This document shows, in pieces, positions 11,901 through 24,448 of a DNA stretch of 64,000 nucleotides. The position numbers and the translations under genes were made by a program. Under the pieces are notes generated by a model, which did not search any database, was not told where the DNA came from, and worked only from the letters and a program-made list of their open reading frames with translations. Source of the DNA: Setaria digitata (lineage: Eukaryota > Nematoda > Chromadorea > Rhabditida > Setariidae); the NCBI GenBank assembly GCA_003640385.1, contig RCAB01000031.1:218454-282453 (forward strand). Direction: 5' to 3'. The number at the start of each line of letters is the position of its first letter. Positions within the stretch are counted from its first letter, which is position 1.

Positions 11901-12831
11901 GAATCCAACAATAAAAACATACAAATAAGGTAAGAATATCGAGTAGCTAACTTAAACTTTATTTGAAATAGTCCTATCGATATTACTTTTAGTACAAAAT
12001 GATAAAAAAAAAAAAAAAAGAAACATGTAATTTGAAAAATGAAATTGAATTATTCTTAAGACTAATGTCGTTTTCCTCCCTTTTTATTTGGAAGTTTTCA
12101 TATGCGAGACCTTTGTTTAAAGAAATGAAAACTGGATAATTATGTTAAAATTGATTTTTCCTTTTGCTTTGCAATTTTCGGCTTTCAGAGCTCCTAAAAG
12201 AATTATTGGAGAAAATGTTGGGAGAAATGATAACCGGCGACAAGATTCATCAAAACGAATGATGTCCCGAGATGAAGCAATTGCTCGCTTCAAAGCACGC
12301 GAACGCACGCGTCTAGAAGAGTATGCTGTTTCTTCTTTTTCTTTTAACTTCTATTAAAGTATAACGGCATACTTCATGAGCTAATATTGGTTATTGGTCT
12401 TGCTTAGACTTCGTCGGCTAAGGGAAGAGGATGATTTGGATGAAGATGTTGATGATGAAGAATATGACAGTGAAATGGATGATTTCATTGATGATAGCGA
12501 ATTTGACGAGCATCTCAAGCGCGGTGATTTGGAGGAAACGTTACGGTATTTTTTTTTTTTTTGGTATTTATAACACCATGCTTATATTCTGCTTCTTAAG
12601 AGCCTCGGTTTCATTCCTCCTTGAATATATTGTTTCTTAGCATTGTATTATTTAAGGCTAATAAATCCACGATACAACAAAAATCGTTGGAAGTTAAGAG
12701 AGCGGATGATTGATGATCGCCATATGGAAGCAAGCTATCGTGATATTGCTCGTGAGGAAAAGCGAAGCTCAAGAATAGGTTTAATTGAAGACATTCGAGA
12801 AGCCCAGTGCGGTAAAAGTGTTGCGTTATGA
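8946..12831 (+). CDS. spt-2: SPT2 chromatin protein homologue
   Basis: Eleven exons: 8946-9119, 9783-9947, 10122-10235, 10585-10739, 10863-11019, 11233-11420, 11497-11625, 11816-11929, 12189-12320, 12408-12545, 12657-12831, giving 546 residues. SPT2 is a histone H3-H4-binding chaperone acting with transcription elongation in the nucleus. Diagnostic is the C-terminal SPT2 domain: an acidic run (EEDDLDEDVDDEEYDSEMDD, about residues 449-468), then DDSEFDEHL, then a basic-acidic helix with NRWKLRERMIDD and REEKRSSRIGLIEDI before the end. The N-terminal third is Lys/Glu-rich and probably coiled (KRKALIEKKKQKEELIK); the middle is Ser/Pro-rich and basic, typical of a DNA-binding linker. Start chosen at the MDLFDDIL methionine; an ATG five bases earlier is out of frame and soon stops. 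Gene symbol follows the C. elegans orthologue by family similarity. Confidence 0.85.
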
Positions 12832-14629
12832 TTTAAATTTAAGTATGATGCTACGAAGTAAAAGTAGTGTTGTTATAGCATTAATTTTTGATATTACGTA
12901 GGTCGAATGATTCATGTTAATGTTTCGCATTATATTCAGGCAGAAATATGTATAATTCGGTCTTTCTTTCATTTTTGATATTAAAAATACTTTTTAGTTC
13001 TTAACTAGTATTACCTTATCATCACGTATCAATTTTTTCCCTAGTACAATACGATTCGTGGTCAGTCGCTTTCTTCATTTTCATTTTTCCATTTCCCATA
13101 CTCAGACATATGAACAGGTTTGTAGGTTTGTCCCTCAAGAATCTAAATTCTAGATTTAGAAGACGGTTGATAATTTTATGGTGAAATTGAGCCAGTGCAA
13201 AAGTAAATTCGACATATTGAATCTTTCTGTTTATCTTGTTATGTGAACGAACTTCCCACTGCTTCCATCTGTTTCTACTAAGCTGTTAACCAAATTGCAA
13301 AGTTTTTTACATCTTGGGTATTTGCGATTTCAACAAAGCAATAAGTTGTCAACTACATCTCCCTTATTGCTTTGTTGAAATCGTTTTTTTGCCTATACAT
13401 ATATGTATACACAAAATTTCCTGGATATTTTCAAAACGGTGTTTTACTGAGATTTGCACTTTTTTTCCTTTTTTTTTTCTCTCTGCTCATACATAATGTG
13501 ATAGCTTTTCTGTTTTTCACTTCTAATGCTTTACGGATGATATTTATACTATAAAATTCTTATAATCCCAGTTGCCGCAACGAACATTCCGAACATCTAG
13601 CAGCTTCATCCTGCAGCTGCCTTTATTAGGAAAAATACTGAGAATACATCTTTTTAATAAAAATTTTAAGTCATTTTGCAAATTTGCGTCTGTGTTGAGT
13701 AACAGACTTTGCTTTTGATGACATGCTTTCCAATAGTACTATGAAAATATAAAATAGGAAATGTAACTTTGAAATTCAGAATCGACGTTGTTTTTGCAAT
13801 ATGGAGCATTTGTTAGAAATTAGTATTAAATAGTACAACTAAAAGCTACAATAGTTCTTTCGGTAATAAAGAAAAAAAAAAAATAGAACATTAAAGTCTG
13901 TGTAACGCATATAGAAAGATGTCACTGATACAATTGGTACAGCTGGGGTATACCTATCCATAAATAAGGCAAAGAGGAGTGACATAACAATCAGCCATCA
14001 TTACTCCGATAATGTCCTTGACCGATTTATACCCTCCTTTAAAGGGGAGGTTTCATATAGCCATATCAAAAGTGGGTCCTCATTTTTGGAGTTATTTTTA
14101 GGTTATATCTTTTTGGGTCTTAAAGCTACGCCGGCACCTTCTGACTGTTGATGCAATGACATACAGCTCAATGAGGTGAAGGACGGTGTTCAGTATGCGG
14201 GTTATGCTTGGCATTTGTTATTTTTGAAACTTCATTTTTTCTAAAATTGGCCTAATGAATAAGTTCTTTATTCTCAAATATCATCGAGCAAGTGTTTCCA
14301 GTGATTTAGTATTTTTTGATATGACTTTTTCTAATCAGAAACTTTCGTGAATTTTGATACTTCTTATGCTTAGAGAGAGTAATAATGATGATAATCAATC
14401 AATACATAATACATGATATACGATTTATGTTATTCAATTAGCTGATACGATGATTCCTGCTAATTTCAGTGATTTTCTGTCAAGAACAAAATAATTCTTT
14501 CCCTCCATTCATTAAAAAAAAAGAGTGCCTACCGAAATCAATGCTATCTTCACATTTATCACTTTCTTTTATCTAACATTAATGAATTCTGATAGTTTCC
14601 AAAATTCCACAAAGAGGAAAGAAGGATGT
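12832..14629. other. Intergenic region downstream of SPT2
   Basis: No supported gene. Contains the SPT2 3' untranslated region, a perfect 21-bp hairpin at 13325-13383, and poly(A)/poly(T) runs. Open frames here are phenylalanine-rich and probably chance. Confidence 0.5.
13325..13383. repeat. Perfect 21-bp inverted repeat (hairpin)
   Basis: Arms at 13325-13345 and 13363-13383 are exact reverse complements with a 17-base loop. It lies about 500 bases past the SPT2 stop. Could be an RNA hairpin in the 3' flank or a foldback element remnant. Confidence 0.8.
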
Positions 14630-14848
14630 ATGCATAGATATGCGCAGAAAATATTTTTATTTCAATTGCATTTTATTTTGTGTCAAATAATTGTCCTGGA
14701 TGTGGGTGAGGAGGGTGCTGAACACACGATGACACATCCGAATAATCAAAATCCAGGGTTAGGAAAGGGAAACAAACGTAATGCGGGCCATGACCTAATT
14801 ACACCGCGGAACTCAGTGACTGACTCCACAGTCCAACCGAGGGATTGA
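14630..14848 (+). CDS. Possible small secreted protein
   Basis: A 72-residue frame beginning MHRYAQKIFLFQLHFILCQI, where a hydrophobic stretch after two basic residues resembles a signal peptide. The remainder is polar (GEEGAEHTMTHPNNQNPGLG and on) with a composition unlike the chance frames around it. The frame is open 35 codons further upstream with no strong start. It may be a single exon of a longer gene. No family recognised. Confidence 0.28.
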   Translation: MHRYAQKIFLFQLHFILCQIIVLDVGEEGAEHTMTHPNNQNPGLGKGNKRNAGHDLITPRNSVTDSTVQPRD

Positions 14849-15981
14849 AATTTATGACGGATGAATCAAATCACCTCTTTACTGCTGCTACTGCTCAGTG
14901 GCTGGAAATATATGCTTACTACACTACCTTACCACAGATTAAACCTTTATATTTTGTTTGTTTTATTGCTCTTTTCGTTTTGCATTCTCGTCGCATAATT
15001 CATTTCATAGGCAGTTAGTTGTTGAACGATTAAATTTTAGACGATAACTTCTCTCAATCTAAGCACTTAAAATTTTCCCTTTAATTAAGTACAAGTATCT
15101 TTCAATTTTGGCAGTCTTAAGGATCGTTCTCTAATTTCTAATCACTATCACTACCAATTTCCAGCCGAAAATTGAACTGGCAGACAGATTAAAATTAACA
15201 TTTAAACTGCAAATTGAATGAACAATTTTTGGAACTGAAGAAATTGTAATAATAATAATAACGACGAGCAATCTGTTCATTCATAGCAAAAATGTTCATC
15301 TTCTGATTTTTCTGCCAAAGCTTTATCAATCTATCGTATCAGTGTTCAAACTATTTTTACGAATCTACACTTATCTGTTTTATTTTTATCTTTCAAGTAA
15401 TCATGCATTCTCGAAGTAACAAATGCCATTAGATAAAAACACGATCTCTGGAAGTTATATTTATTGTTAATGGAGTAGTTCTAAATTTGTTCATATATTA
15501 TTTTGTGTTATTTTGTGCATTTTCAGTAGAAACAAGTTTTGAAATGACTAATAATTAGCAATCTGCTTAAAACATGGACTGTGGAAAACTAAAGTAAAAA
15601 TCTATTGCTTATGGTAAATACATAACTGAACTTCAAAAAATAATGAAGCAAAGTTTATTTGAAGAACGCTTATTAATTTTGCATATAAATGGTGATAACT
15701 GTCACAAGGAAAATAATTTTCATGAGGTTTTCATATCAGTCATGTCAAATAGTTGAAGACAATATACAGTTACAGCCTGGACATTTAAATTACTTCTTGT
15801 ATTTGAATGTATCTGTCACTTCTGTAACAATTAATTAATTAATTGCTTCTGAATTGGAATTAGTCATTTGACAGAATATATTTCGCGAGAACTATTCAGT
15901 GCTTTTTCATTAGTTTCCAGTAATTTTTCGAAATTTTCTAAACACTTCTTGGTTCAAATGATTTTCCAGCAGGTAGTTTCA
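14849..15981. other. Intergenic and presumed promoter region
   Basis: AT-rich, no gene seen; presumed upstream region of the PAN/ZP gene. A tttccag at 15963-15969, 13 bases upstream of the chosen ATG, is a candidate trans-splice acceptor. Confidence 0.4.
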
Positions 15982-18900
15982 ATGGATCGGTTATTGTTCC
16001 TTGCATCATCCTTTATGTGTACTAAGCAAACGATGATACCATTCGATTTTAATGACGGTAAGTCACTGAATTTCTAGCTTATAAAAAAGAGTTGGTGGAT
16101 GAAAATTCGATTATAATGACAAAAAAAAAAGTCATAAAATTGAGGGCTATTGCATTTATTTGTTGAATTTTTGATTGAATGGGTTTGTTTACACAACCGG
16201 TAAAAGCAGGTCAGCAAGACTTACAGTGTACCTAACAAGATAATAAGGAAAGTCCCTCGCTTGATGGTGCCATACGTAATTCATTTCGGAACATGCAAAG
16301 CAGATCTGTTGCCCAAAAATGCCGTGATGAAAATTATAGTTTTCAAGAAGTCGAGAGTTTGAAGTAATTGTTCGGAAGCAGACTTTGTGCATCAGGCAAC
16401 AAAACGAAAGAGTAGAATCATTTTAGAGTGTGCATTCATTACATACATCATCGAACGCGGACACCTGGTGGAAGGTAGAATAATTGACAAATTGCAAGCG
16501 AACGCATTTCAGGATTGCCTCCAGCACTGCTCAAAAGTATATCATTCTGGCATGTTTTTTCTTTTTCTTTTTCTTTTTTTGGTATTGTAACATTTCTTGA
16601 AAATGTTTAAAGCTGAAAGGTGACATAAAGATTTCCTTTATAGTACATTTTTTAACTACACCTTATGTGTCTTGCATTTCAGGAAAGACGATGCACCGGA
16701 GTGAATTTCCTGATAGATGTAAAAGATGAACCAGTATGTCTGTTTATCGACCGGACAGGATTGGTAAACGAGTCGGAGATGCCTATTCCGGAAAGTGTAA
16801 TTTATAGCGCAACACCTTTTTGTCTCACTCAAAGTATAACCTATGAATAATTTACAATTTATAAATAGTGAAAAGAGTGGATTTTAATTTAAAGATAAAA
16901 CGTCAAATTTTGTTCATACATCGACTGATATTTTCCTTGTTTTATCAGAATTATCATCGTACTGTACCGATAATACCACTTGGTCATTTGAAAAGTTTCC
17001 AAAACGGGACATTATCGACGACAAATTTGTAGACATCGCTAAAGGAGCGATTTCGCTTGAAAAATGCTTGACCACCTGTTTAGAAAGGTTATTTTTTAAT
17101 GTGACATATTTTAGTGATGTCAATTCATTCAGCAAGTGAAATATTCTGAATTTGAATGAAGATTCGATAAATGTTAATATAAATATTAATATAATATAAT
17201 TAATATAATAATATAATAATATAATGTAATATAATAATATAATAATTAATTAATATAATTAATATAAATATAAATGTTAATAAATCATTGTTGCGCAGTG
17301 GGCGCATCGCGGAACAATATGTAGCTCAGAAGTTCTGCTCATTGACAAGTGAACTGTGCGACAGTTTTTCGAGACAGAGATAGATACTGCGTACAACATG
17401 CGGTCATGAAGCTTAAAGTGATCTTAGTATTGGAACAGAAGCTGTCTAATGCATCTCGACTGAAGTTATGTTTTAGAGAGCAATGCAGGGCAACCTTATA
17501 CAATAAAAAATCAGCGCAGTGCCGTTATTTGAATGTTTCAATTCAAAACGTTCACAATATGAAAAGAATCTTCAAAGGCAGTGAAGAGGTGGATTTATAC
17601 GAAAACAATTGCTTTCCTGGAAGTTCGTTTGAATTTAACATTTTTGGAAGAGCATATTGTCATTACAGTTCACTCATCTCATCGATGATGGAGCTGATCT
17701 TTGCTGCGAATTCTCGTTAATCCGACTACTTGTCCGAGCTTTCCAAAAATAACTTTTCATAAAGTAGTTTTAGTCCATTACTCTTAGTTTTGGTTGACTA
17801 CAAATGGGAACCAATAAATTTTTATGTGTCAGCAATCCAACACTGATATTTCTGTTTTAGATCTTATTGCTGATGCTGCACAGTGTCAATTCATTCGAAT
17901 GCAGTCATCAGGCTTCACAGATTTCTTCGACGAGCGTGTTACGGACGTAAGTGGGGAGACTGAATGTCAGCAGTTATGCATCGCTTGGGACCGTGGTACT
18001 TGTCGCTACTTCACGTATCAACAAGGAGCACGTATATGTTACTTGAGCCATACATCACCACGAACGTTGAACAAGAATCCCCTTGAGAACTACGATTCAA
18101 ATTTGACATCTGGTGATCTAGAGGATTGCATACAGTGTCAGTTTTACAATTTAAATTTTTATTTCATTTTTATGGATAAAAAAGTTTCGAAGTAGCAATA
18201 GCCGAAGCATAATGTTACTACAGAGGTGATCTGTTGACGAAATGATTGTGAAAATTTTAATTGCAGTTAGCTTAACGTGCAAGCCAGATAGAATGCATAT
18301 ACATGGCACGTCGTTGAAGATGTTTTCTGGAACACTCAAAGCAAAAAACGATAAGATATATTCCTGTGAAAGGAAATTCTTGCATGTTTACGAATTCGAT
18401 GCTGAAATGCTTTATAATGATTGCGGAATGCAAAAAGCTGTTTGTATTTATCACCTTCTAGTTCACTTTCCACTGACAGGCGAAAATTTTAATTTTGAAA
18501 TCCTTTTCTCAAACTTCCTTCCAACATTTGATGCATTCACGGTTGTTGCTGCAAAAAATAAATATATAAAGAATCATATAGTTTTTTTTTTCTTTCAGCA
18601 TTCTCCTTATTTAACCTTTTCAAATTTGGTAATGTTAAAGGAAGGTAGCACTGAATTGATTACTGTCAAGGACNCTTTTTTTTTTTCAGCATTCTCCTTA
18701 TTTAACCTTTTCAAATTTGGTAATGTTAAAGGAAGGTAGCACTGAATTGATTACTGTCAAGGACAAATTGCTGAAGGTCAGTCAACAAGGCTTATTTTAT
18801 AGTTATAAAAGGCGCTAAACAGAAATACTGCTCTAATAGTGCCTATCTAATTTCATTCAACAAGCTTCTGCAAACTTTTTCCTCTAATCATAAGTTAAAA

Positions 18901-21094
18901 TTAAAAAATATCATATTTTTGTCATATATTTTCACTACAACCAGCTCACTTATTTCACTGGTTTTAATTTAGAAGTTTCACCGAAAGATCAACACCTGCC
19001 ACTCCAGTTTCAGGTGATTTGCTATATACACAACGATTTAGAAGTTTTACCGAAAGATCAACACCTGTCATTCCAGTTTCAAATTGAAGATGAAAATGCG
19101 ACAAAGCAGATGATGTGAGTTCACTTTTAAGTCTTTTTTTTTTTAAATGAAATTTCTGATTCCAATAATCATCTTAATTTTATGGCGTTAAATTCTAAAC
19201 ACATAAATTACTGCTCATTTCACTTATGGAAAAAGAAAATTTACAGGTCAAAGAGCATACAGATAACGTCACAGTTACGGAATCATGTAGCTCGACCTAG
19301 ATACACAATGGAAGTGATGGATGTCAATAAACATCCTGCAAAAATGGTACAGATGGGTGATAAGGGATATCTTTTACTAACACTACATGAAGTAAAAGTT
19401 TTTATCAGCTAGTTTAATTGCTTTGATGATTTCATTATATTTTAATCGACAAGTGTATATTTTTAACTTGATCAATTTCATTCAGTATGTAACATTTTAG
19501 AAGCCAATTAAATTTTCGATAATTGATTTATCCGCACGTGACACAAAAAGTGGCAGAACTTTTACCATCATTGATTCTAACGGGTGCGAAAATTTCTGAT
19601 ATTTTTTCAACCAAACCTTTGTTCATCCAGAATTTTCAGCTATAATTATACTTTTGTTATTTTATTTTTCGTTGCAGTTGTGCTGTTCCAGATGGTATGC
19701 TCAAGGATATTCTTAGGATTGATAAAAATCATTTGCAAATGACAATCATCTTTGATGGTTTCCCGGACGAGGTTGTATCATTGTAATTAGCACATTCCAT
19801 TTATAATTGTATGAAATTTCAGAAAAAAAGAAAAAACGGAATGAATAAAGAAACTGTAAGAGAATTTCAAATCTCCTAAATTTTGTTTTTTTTTTTTCTT
19901 TCCTTTTCGATCAAAAATTTATTGCTTTTTATTTTTGTGAAAGCTGGTATATTTTAAAATGGCCAGAAGAGTGAACAAAATGCAGGTAATATTTCTCCTA
20001 CTTAATTTTCAGGTGGATATTATTTACCAAGCATATATCATACCGTGCAATGAATTCTGTGATCCTATTGGCTGCAACAAATTGAATTCTATAAAAAACC
20101 GACAAATCAAGTACCGTTTCAATAATTGGCGCAGGAATATTTTATTTAATTTTATACCAAATAAGTTCCATCCTTTCTAAAATTTTGATTGCAGTATTAA
20201 AAATAGAGTGCGGAAGAGACGATCAATAATGACTGCATCAGAATCACGCCTGTTTCAACTTTCTGGAGACATATACACTGTAAAGTCATCGAATAAACTG
20301 AAAATTAGGCAGAAATCAAAAAAAGCAGAAGCAGGTATGCCTTGCTGTTCAGGATGATTTGTAAAAATCCCTGTTGGCAAAAATTAATACTCTATTTGAC
20401 GCTTTTAATTAAATCATCAGAATGACTTTTATCCAATTCAATTTTTTTTTTTTTTTTAATTATTTTACAAAACCTTGTTGGAAATCCAAACAAAATTTTT
20501 AGAAAGTAATGGCTTGCGAACAAAGTCAGTGATGTTGTTTTATGAAGAATCAATAAGAGAGGCTGGTAAGAACGTAAGTTTAAACACTGATGAATTCCAA
20601 TAGATCGGTTTCGATTAGATTTTTAGGGTTTCCCTTTAAGTCTCCTAAACAATTTTAGAGTTATAAAATCTTGCAGGAAGAAGAAAAACTTACAATAATA
20701 AGTCAGTTGGTATGTATTGCCGAAGACGTTAAGTGTCTAATTGCTTTCCTGGCACTTTGTTTTCAGGCCTTGGTATTGCTCATGATCATTGCTATCACGT
20801 ATACTATTATTCAGGTACTGCTTTTGTGACTGAAATACTATAAATTTTTGTCGGTTTACGTGAAATTTTTAATTTCTTTTCCCCTTCCATGGAAGAGTTT
20901 CTTTTAAACACGTAGAAGTGGGAAGAATTGGTATTAGACAAAATAAGCAAATATATTAAATTAATATTGCAACTTGCATTTTAATGATTCTGTTTCAGCA
21001 TTGTGTGCGGCAGCAAAGAAATTCCGGAACCTTGCAGCTAAGTCAAAATATCGAGAATAAAAATGAAGCTGTTCGAAGACTTTCGGAAAGTTGA
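15982..21094 (+). CDS. PAN/ZP transmembrane matrix protein (three PAN, one ZP)
   Basis: Eighteen exons: 15982-16057, 16427-16536, 16683-16833, 16949-17087, 17477-17622, 17861-18136, 18267-18439, 18690-18776, 19014-19114, 19247-19391, 19501-19583, 19678-19771, 20013-20110, 20195-20334, 20503-20573, 20677-20709, 20767-20814, 20999-21094; 688 residues. After a signal peptide come three cysteine-spaced PAN/apple modules (about 26-110, 117-206, 214-298), then a ZP domain (about 304-555) with RPRYTMEVMDVN, NGCAVPDG and the closing cysteine group. A furin-type site RVRKRR (564-569), a transmembrane helix (ALVLLMIIAITYTII, about 642-656) and a short tail follow, the standard layout for proteolytically released, polymerising ZP proteins. 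Nematode PAN-ZP proteins (NOAH, LET-653 type) build apical extracellular matrix and cuticle; a matching role is inferred. Exon eight is present twice because of an N-join. Confidence 0.85.
17170..17283. repeat. AT-only low-complexity run in intron
   Basis: About 110 bases of almost pure A/T (taatataata and attaatataa units) in the fourth intron of the PAN/ZP gene. Replication-slippage microsatellite. Confidence 0.8.
18596..18764. repeat. 78-bp direct duplication across an N join, inside the ZP gene
   Basis: Bases 18596-18673 repeat exactly at 18687-18764 (offset 91), with the single N at 18674 between them. The unit holds a 3' splice site and most of exon eight of the PAN/ZP gene. Only the second copy continues into the true donor at 18777; only the first continues from the upstream intron. 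Best read as unmerged contig overlap. Confidence 0.85.
18967..19081. repeat. 46-bp tandem duplication spanning splice site and exon nine of the ZP gene
   Basis: Bases 18967-19012 match 19036-19081 at 43 of 46 positions, period 69. The left copy ends in the tttcag used as the exon-nine acceptor; the right copy is coding. No N is present, and the copies differ, so this one appears biological. Confidence 0.75.
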
Positions 21095-24000
21095 AATCTT
21101 ACAGTATAACCAAAAAATAACTGAGTGAGAATCTTTATAAAATTAAATTCAAATATTCATTGAACAAATCGTCTTTCATTTATGCATTTAAAAAAACAGA
21201 ATGTTTCTATAAAATGCCTTTTAAAACATTGTTCTTCTCAAAGAGACTTTAAAATTTTATTATAATCGAAATTACGGCTATTTCTTACGGAATTGGAGAG
21301 AAAGATATTTTATTGTAGTAAGATAATAATAATAATAAACTTAGAAATATTGCATATGAATAGAAAATGGAAAAAAGAATAGTGATATGAAAAGAAGTCC
21401 TGCAGGAAACCATATTACTTCGTTTCTGAACTCTAACCGGAATATAAACAGACTTGCATCTACGAGAGAAAATCACTTTTTGAAAATTTCTGTTTCAAAA
21501 TTTGCTCTACTTTTTCTTCGAAATTCCGCATGCTAACAGATTCGACCGTTATGTTAAGCAATATGTTCTTCGTATTATATCAGACAACTGTCAGGAACAA
21601 CTCTGCATCGATAGCGCGCAATTCCATTTCCTTCAAGAAATTTTGAGTTGCAAGTCTATACTGGAAATTAAAATTTTTGGCCTGATAAAAATAAGTGTTC
21701 ATTGCCTTTTTTTTCCAAAATTTTAAATAATACTGAATAAAGTTAAAAATATTCTTTGCTACAACATTGTCCAAGTAATGAAGTCATTCTCGACTACATA
21801 CGTATCTCGATCAGCAGTGACCACCATCATTATCGGATCATCGACAACGCTAACATCATACAGTCGCATGAACCATTTTTGCATGCTACTGACTGTAATT
21901 ATTGAATCTATACTACTAGTAAAACTTACTTTTAATTATTGAATGTTGAAGCGACAATTCTAAGGTTTTTCATCTAGGTTATAATTCATTTATTATCGTA
22001 TAACTCAGACTGCAAATTGCATCGGAGCATCTTTACAACAGTTTACCACAGTATACAGTAATAAAATAGTTTCTAGAAGTTTTTCTTAGGTCAAACAAAC
22101 GTTGCAACGTTACGAGAAAACTACTAAAGCAAAAGAAGGTTAACAGTAAATAAATTAGCCTAAATGACTTAATTAATGATCCTGTCCATTAGCACAAATG
22201 AATGCTGCAACCTCATAGGCATTGCGTTATGAAAATATGTCGGCTAGGAAAATTCACATCCCTTCTCTTATCGCCATTTAGAATATTTTTCAGATTCATA
22301 CTTTTTTGAACTAGCAAAAACAAAAATTAAGCAACAAGCGATTAATACTTGACAACGAGAACTTCCGATGCAAAGAATAGTGGAAAAAATGACAGAAACA
22401 GTGTCATTGTGTAATGAATAAGTCCTTTATAAACAAACATAGCTTCTGGTTCGTATAATAGTTTGAATTTTGATACTACTCATAATTAGAGGAACATTAG
22501 TTTAAAGAAGACAAAAAGCACTTTCGCAATATTTGCGTATTAATATTTTTCAGAAAAAAAAACAATTAAATTAACTTTCTTTTAAAAAAAAAACAACAAT
22601 GGAGCTAAACCTGGTAAGCAAACCATATTGGACAAAAAAAAAAAACGCTTCCTTTATCAACAATTAAATAAGTTATATGATTCATATCATTACCATACAG
22701 CTGGGATATCGCTTCCATTGTTTTATAATTTATCGAATGAAAAGGAAATGATTGCCAACTTCTTTCTAAAATCAAGAATCAGGCAAACGAGTACAAAAAA
22801 ACTTGCATATGAGTGCAACTGCTCACTCTTTCATATTGAAACAAACTCAAGTCCAAAAAATTTTACGGCATTCATCGCACAGTAAACACTGTAAACTCTT
22901 TGTTCAACTCGATATGAAAGTCATGTAAAAGTCGAGGTTCCCTCGAAATATCAGTTCATATTCATTGAAAACACTATAATTTATTTCTTACACCAATTGA
23001 CAATTACAGAAATTCCTCACTGCATGTAATTCAAAAAGAGGAATTTATTTTAGTTCAGATATTTACTGAGTTGATACTTTTATACAAATTTGGACTTTGA
23101 ATGCTTACGTGAAGTAGAAAAATATGCTCTACTTGCAGAATTATATTATACGTATGAAATTTGTGTGAAAATTTTAAAAACTTCTAGCAACAAATAATTA
23201 CATTAGATCTATAAAGGTCTGTTATTATTTCTGCCTTATTTTCCTGCTTATCCCCTTATGTTTCAACTTGGGGTCCCTCTACTTTTTTACTATTTCCGGC
23301 AATTCATATCGCGAAATATCGTGTTCATTTGCAAAGATTGGAAGCAGTTATTCGTTCATTTTCATGGGAACGTGCTCCATATTCTTGACTTGATTCTAAG
23401 GTATCACCATTTCGGCTAATACATTTTGTTGGAAGGATTAAAAAATTTTTAGAACAAATAACATATATCTTATAAGAATATTTTGTCCATGATAATATTC
23501 ATTCACATGATTAGTTTGGTTATGGTGGTCATGTCCCAAACGATATGGGTACCATTCAAAGTATCATGATGGCTAAATAAATAACAGATCGAGAAACAAC
23601 GGTGATAGACTGAGTTGATTCTGAATTTTTTTTTTTTTTTTTGGTACTTCTCGGTCATTCACTTGTTGATATTTACTTCTTCCGTTTGTTGGAAAAGCAA
23701 ATGTTTATATCATTTTCCTGTACATTGAAGAAAACAAAAGACGGGAAATCAACAGCATTCACTTTCCACATTATAGCAATTAGTTCAGAATTTGAATACC
23801 TGATGCTTTTTCAGAAAGCAATGCATCGCTAAACAGTTTGTTACACTTCATTCGGTACACTTTTTGCAGTGCTTAGATGAAGAATAGTGTGAAAGGAGAA
23901 GTTGAATTAACATTAACAAGTAGGAAGTGGATTTTGAAAATTATACAAACAGTATGGGCACTTTAAAATGGAAGTAACTGGTGGCCGTTTGAGAAAAATT

Positions 24001-24280
24001 AGATTCGGAAAGAAAAGCAGAAATATATGTCTTACCGAAAATTTTTTGAATCTATTGAATCTGTTTGAAAAAGAAAAAATTACAGTGAAGCAATTATACA
24101 CAGATAAAAAGCAATCAAATAATAAATTAACAAGAAGAGAAAGGATATTCGTAATATACAAACTGAGCAATTAAACTCTTTCAATAGCAAAGAAAATTTA
24201 AAAATCATTAGCTTAAATTTTGGAATGACTTTCAAATTTGAACAGTGCACTAGACATATTCGCAAAAAATGTTCAATTTA
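21095..24280. other. Intergenic region between the ZP gene and the 18S fragment
   Basis: No supported gene. Two plus-strand frames (22628-22885, 23968-24174) are Lys/Asn-rich with no domain or splice context. Several A and T homopolymers. Confidence 0.45.
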
Positions 24281-24414
24281 CTGCCCTAGTTCTGACCGTA
24301 AACGATACCAACTAGCGTTCCGTCGGCGGTAAATACGCCTTGACGGGCAGCTTCCCGGAAACGAAAGTTTTTCGGTTCCGGGGGAAGTATGGTTGCAAAG
24401 CTGAAACTTAAAGA

Positions 24415-24448
<34 letters not shown>

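Noticed and set aside
22628..22885. 85-residue plus-strand frame
   Set aside because: Lys/Asn/Tyr composition fits AT-rich chance; starts within a poly(A) run and has no domain.
23968..24174. 68-residue plus-strand frame next to the 18S fragment
   Set aside because: Lys/Asn-rich, no splice context, no family.
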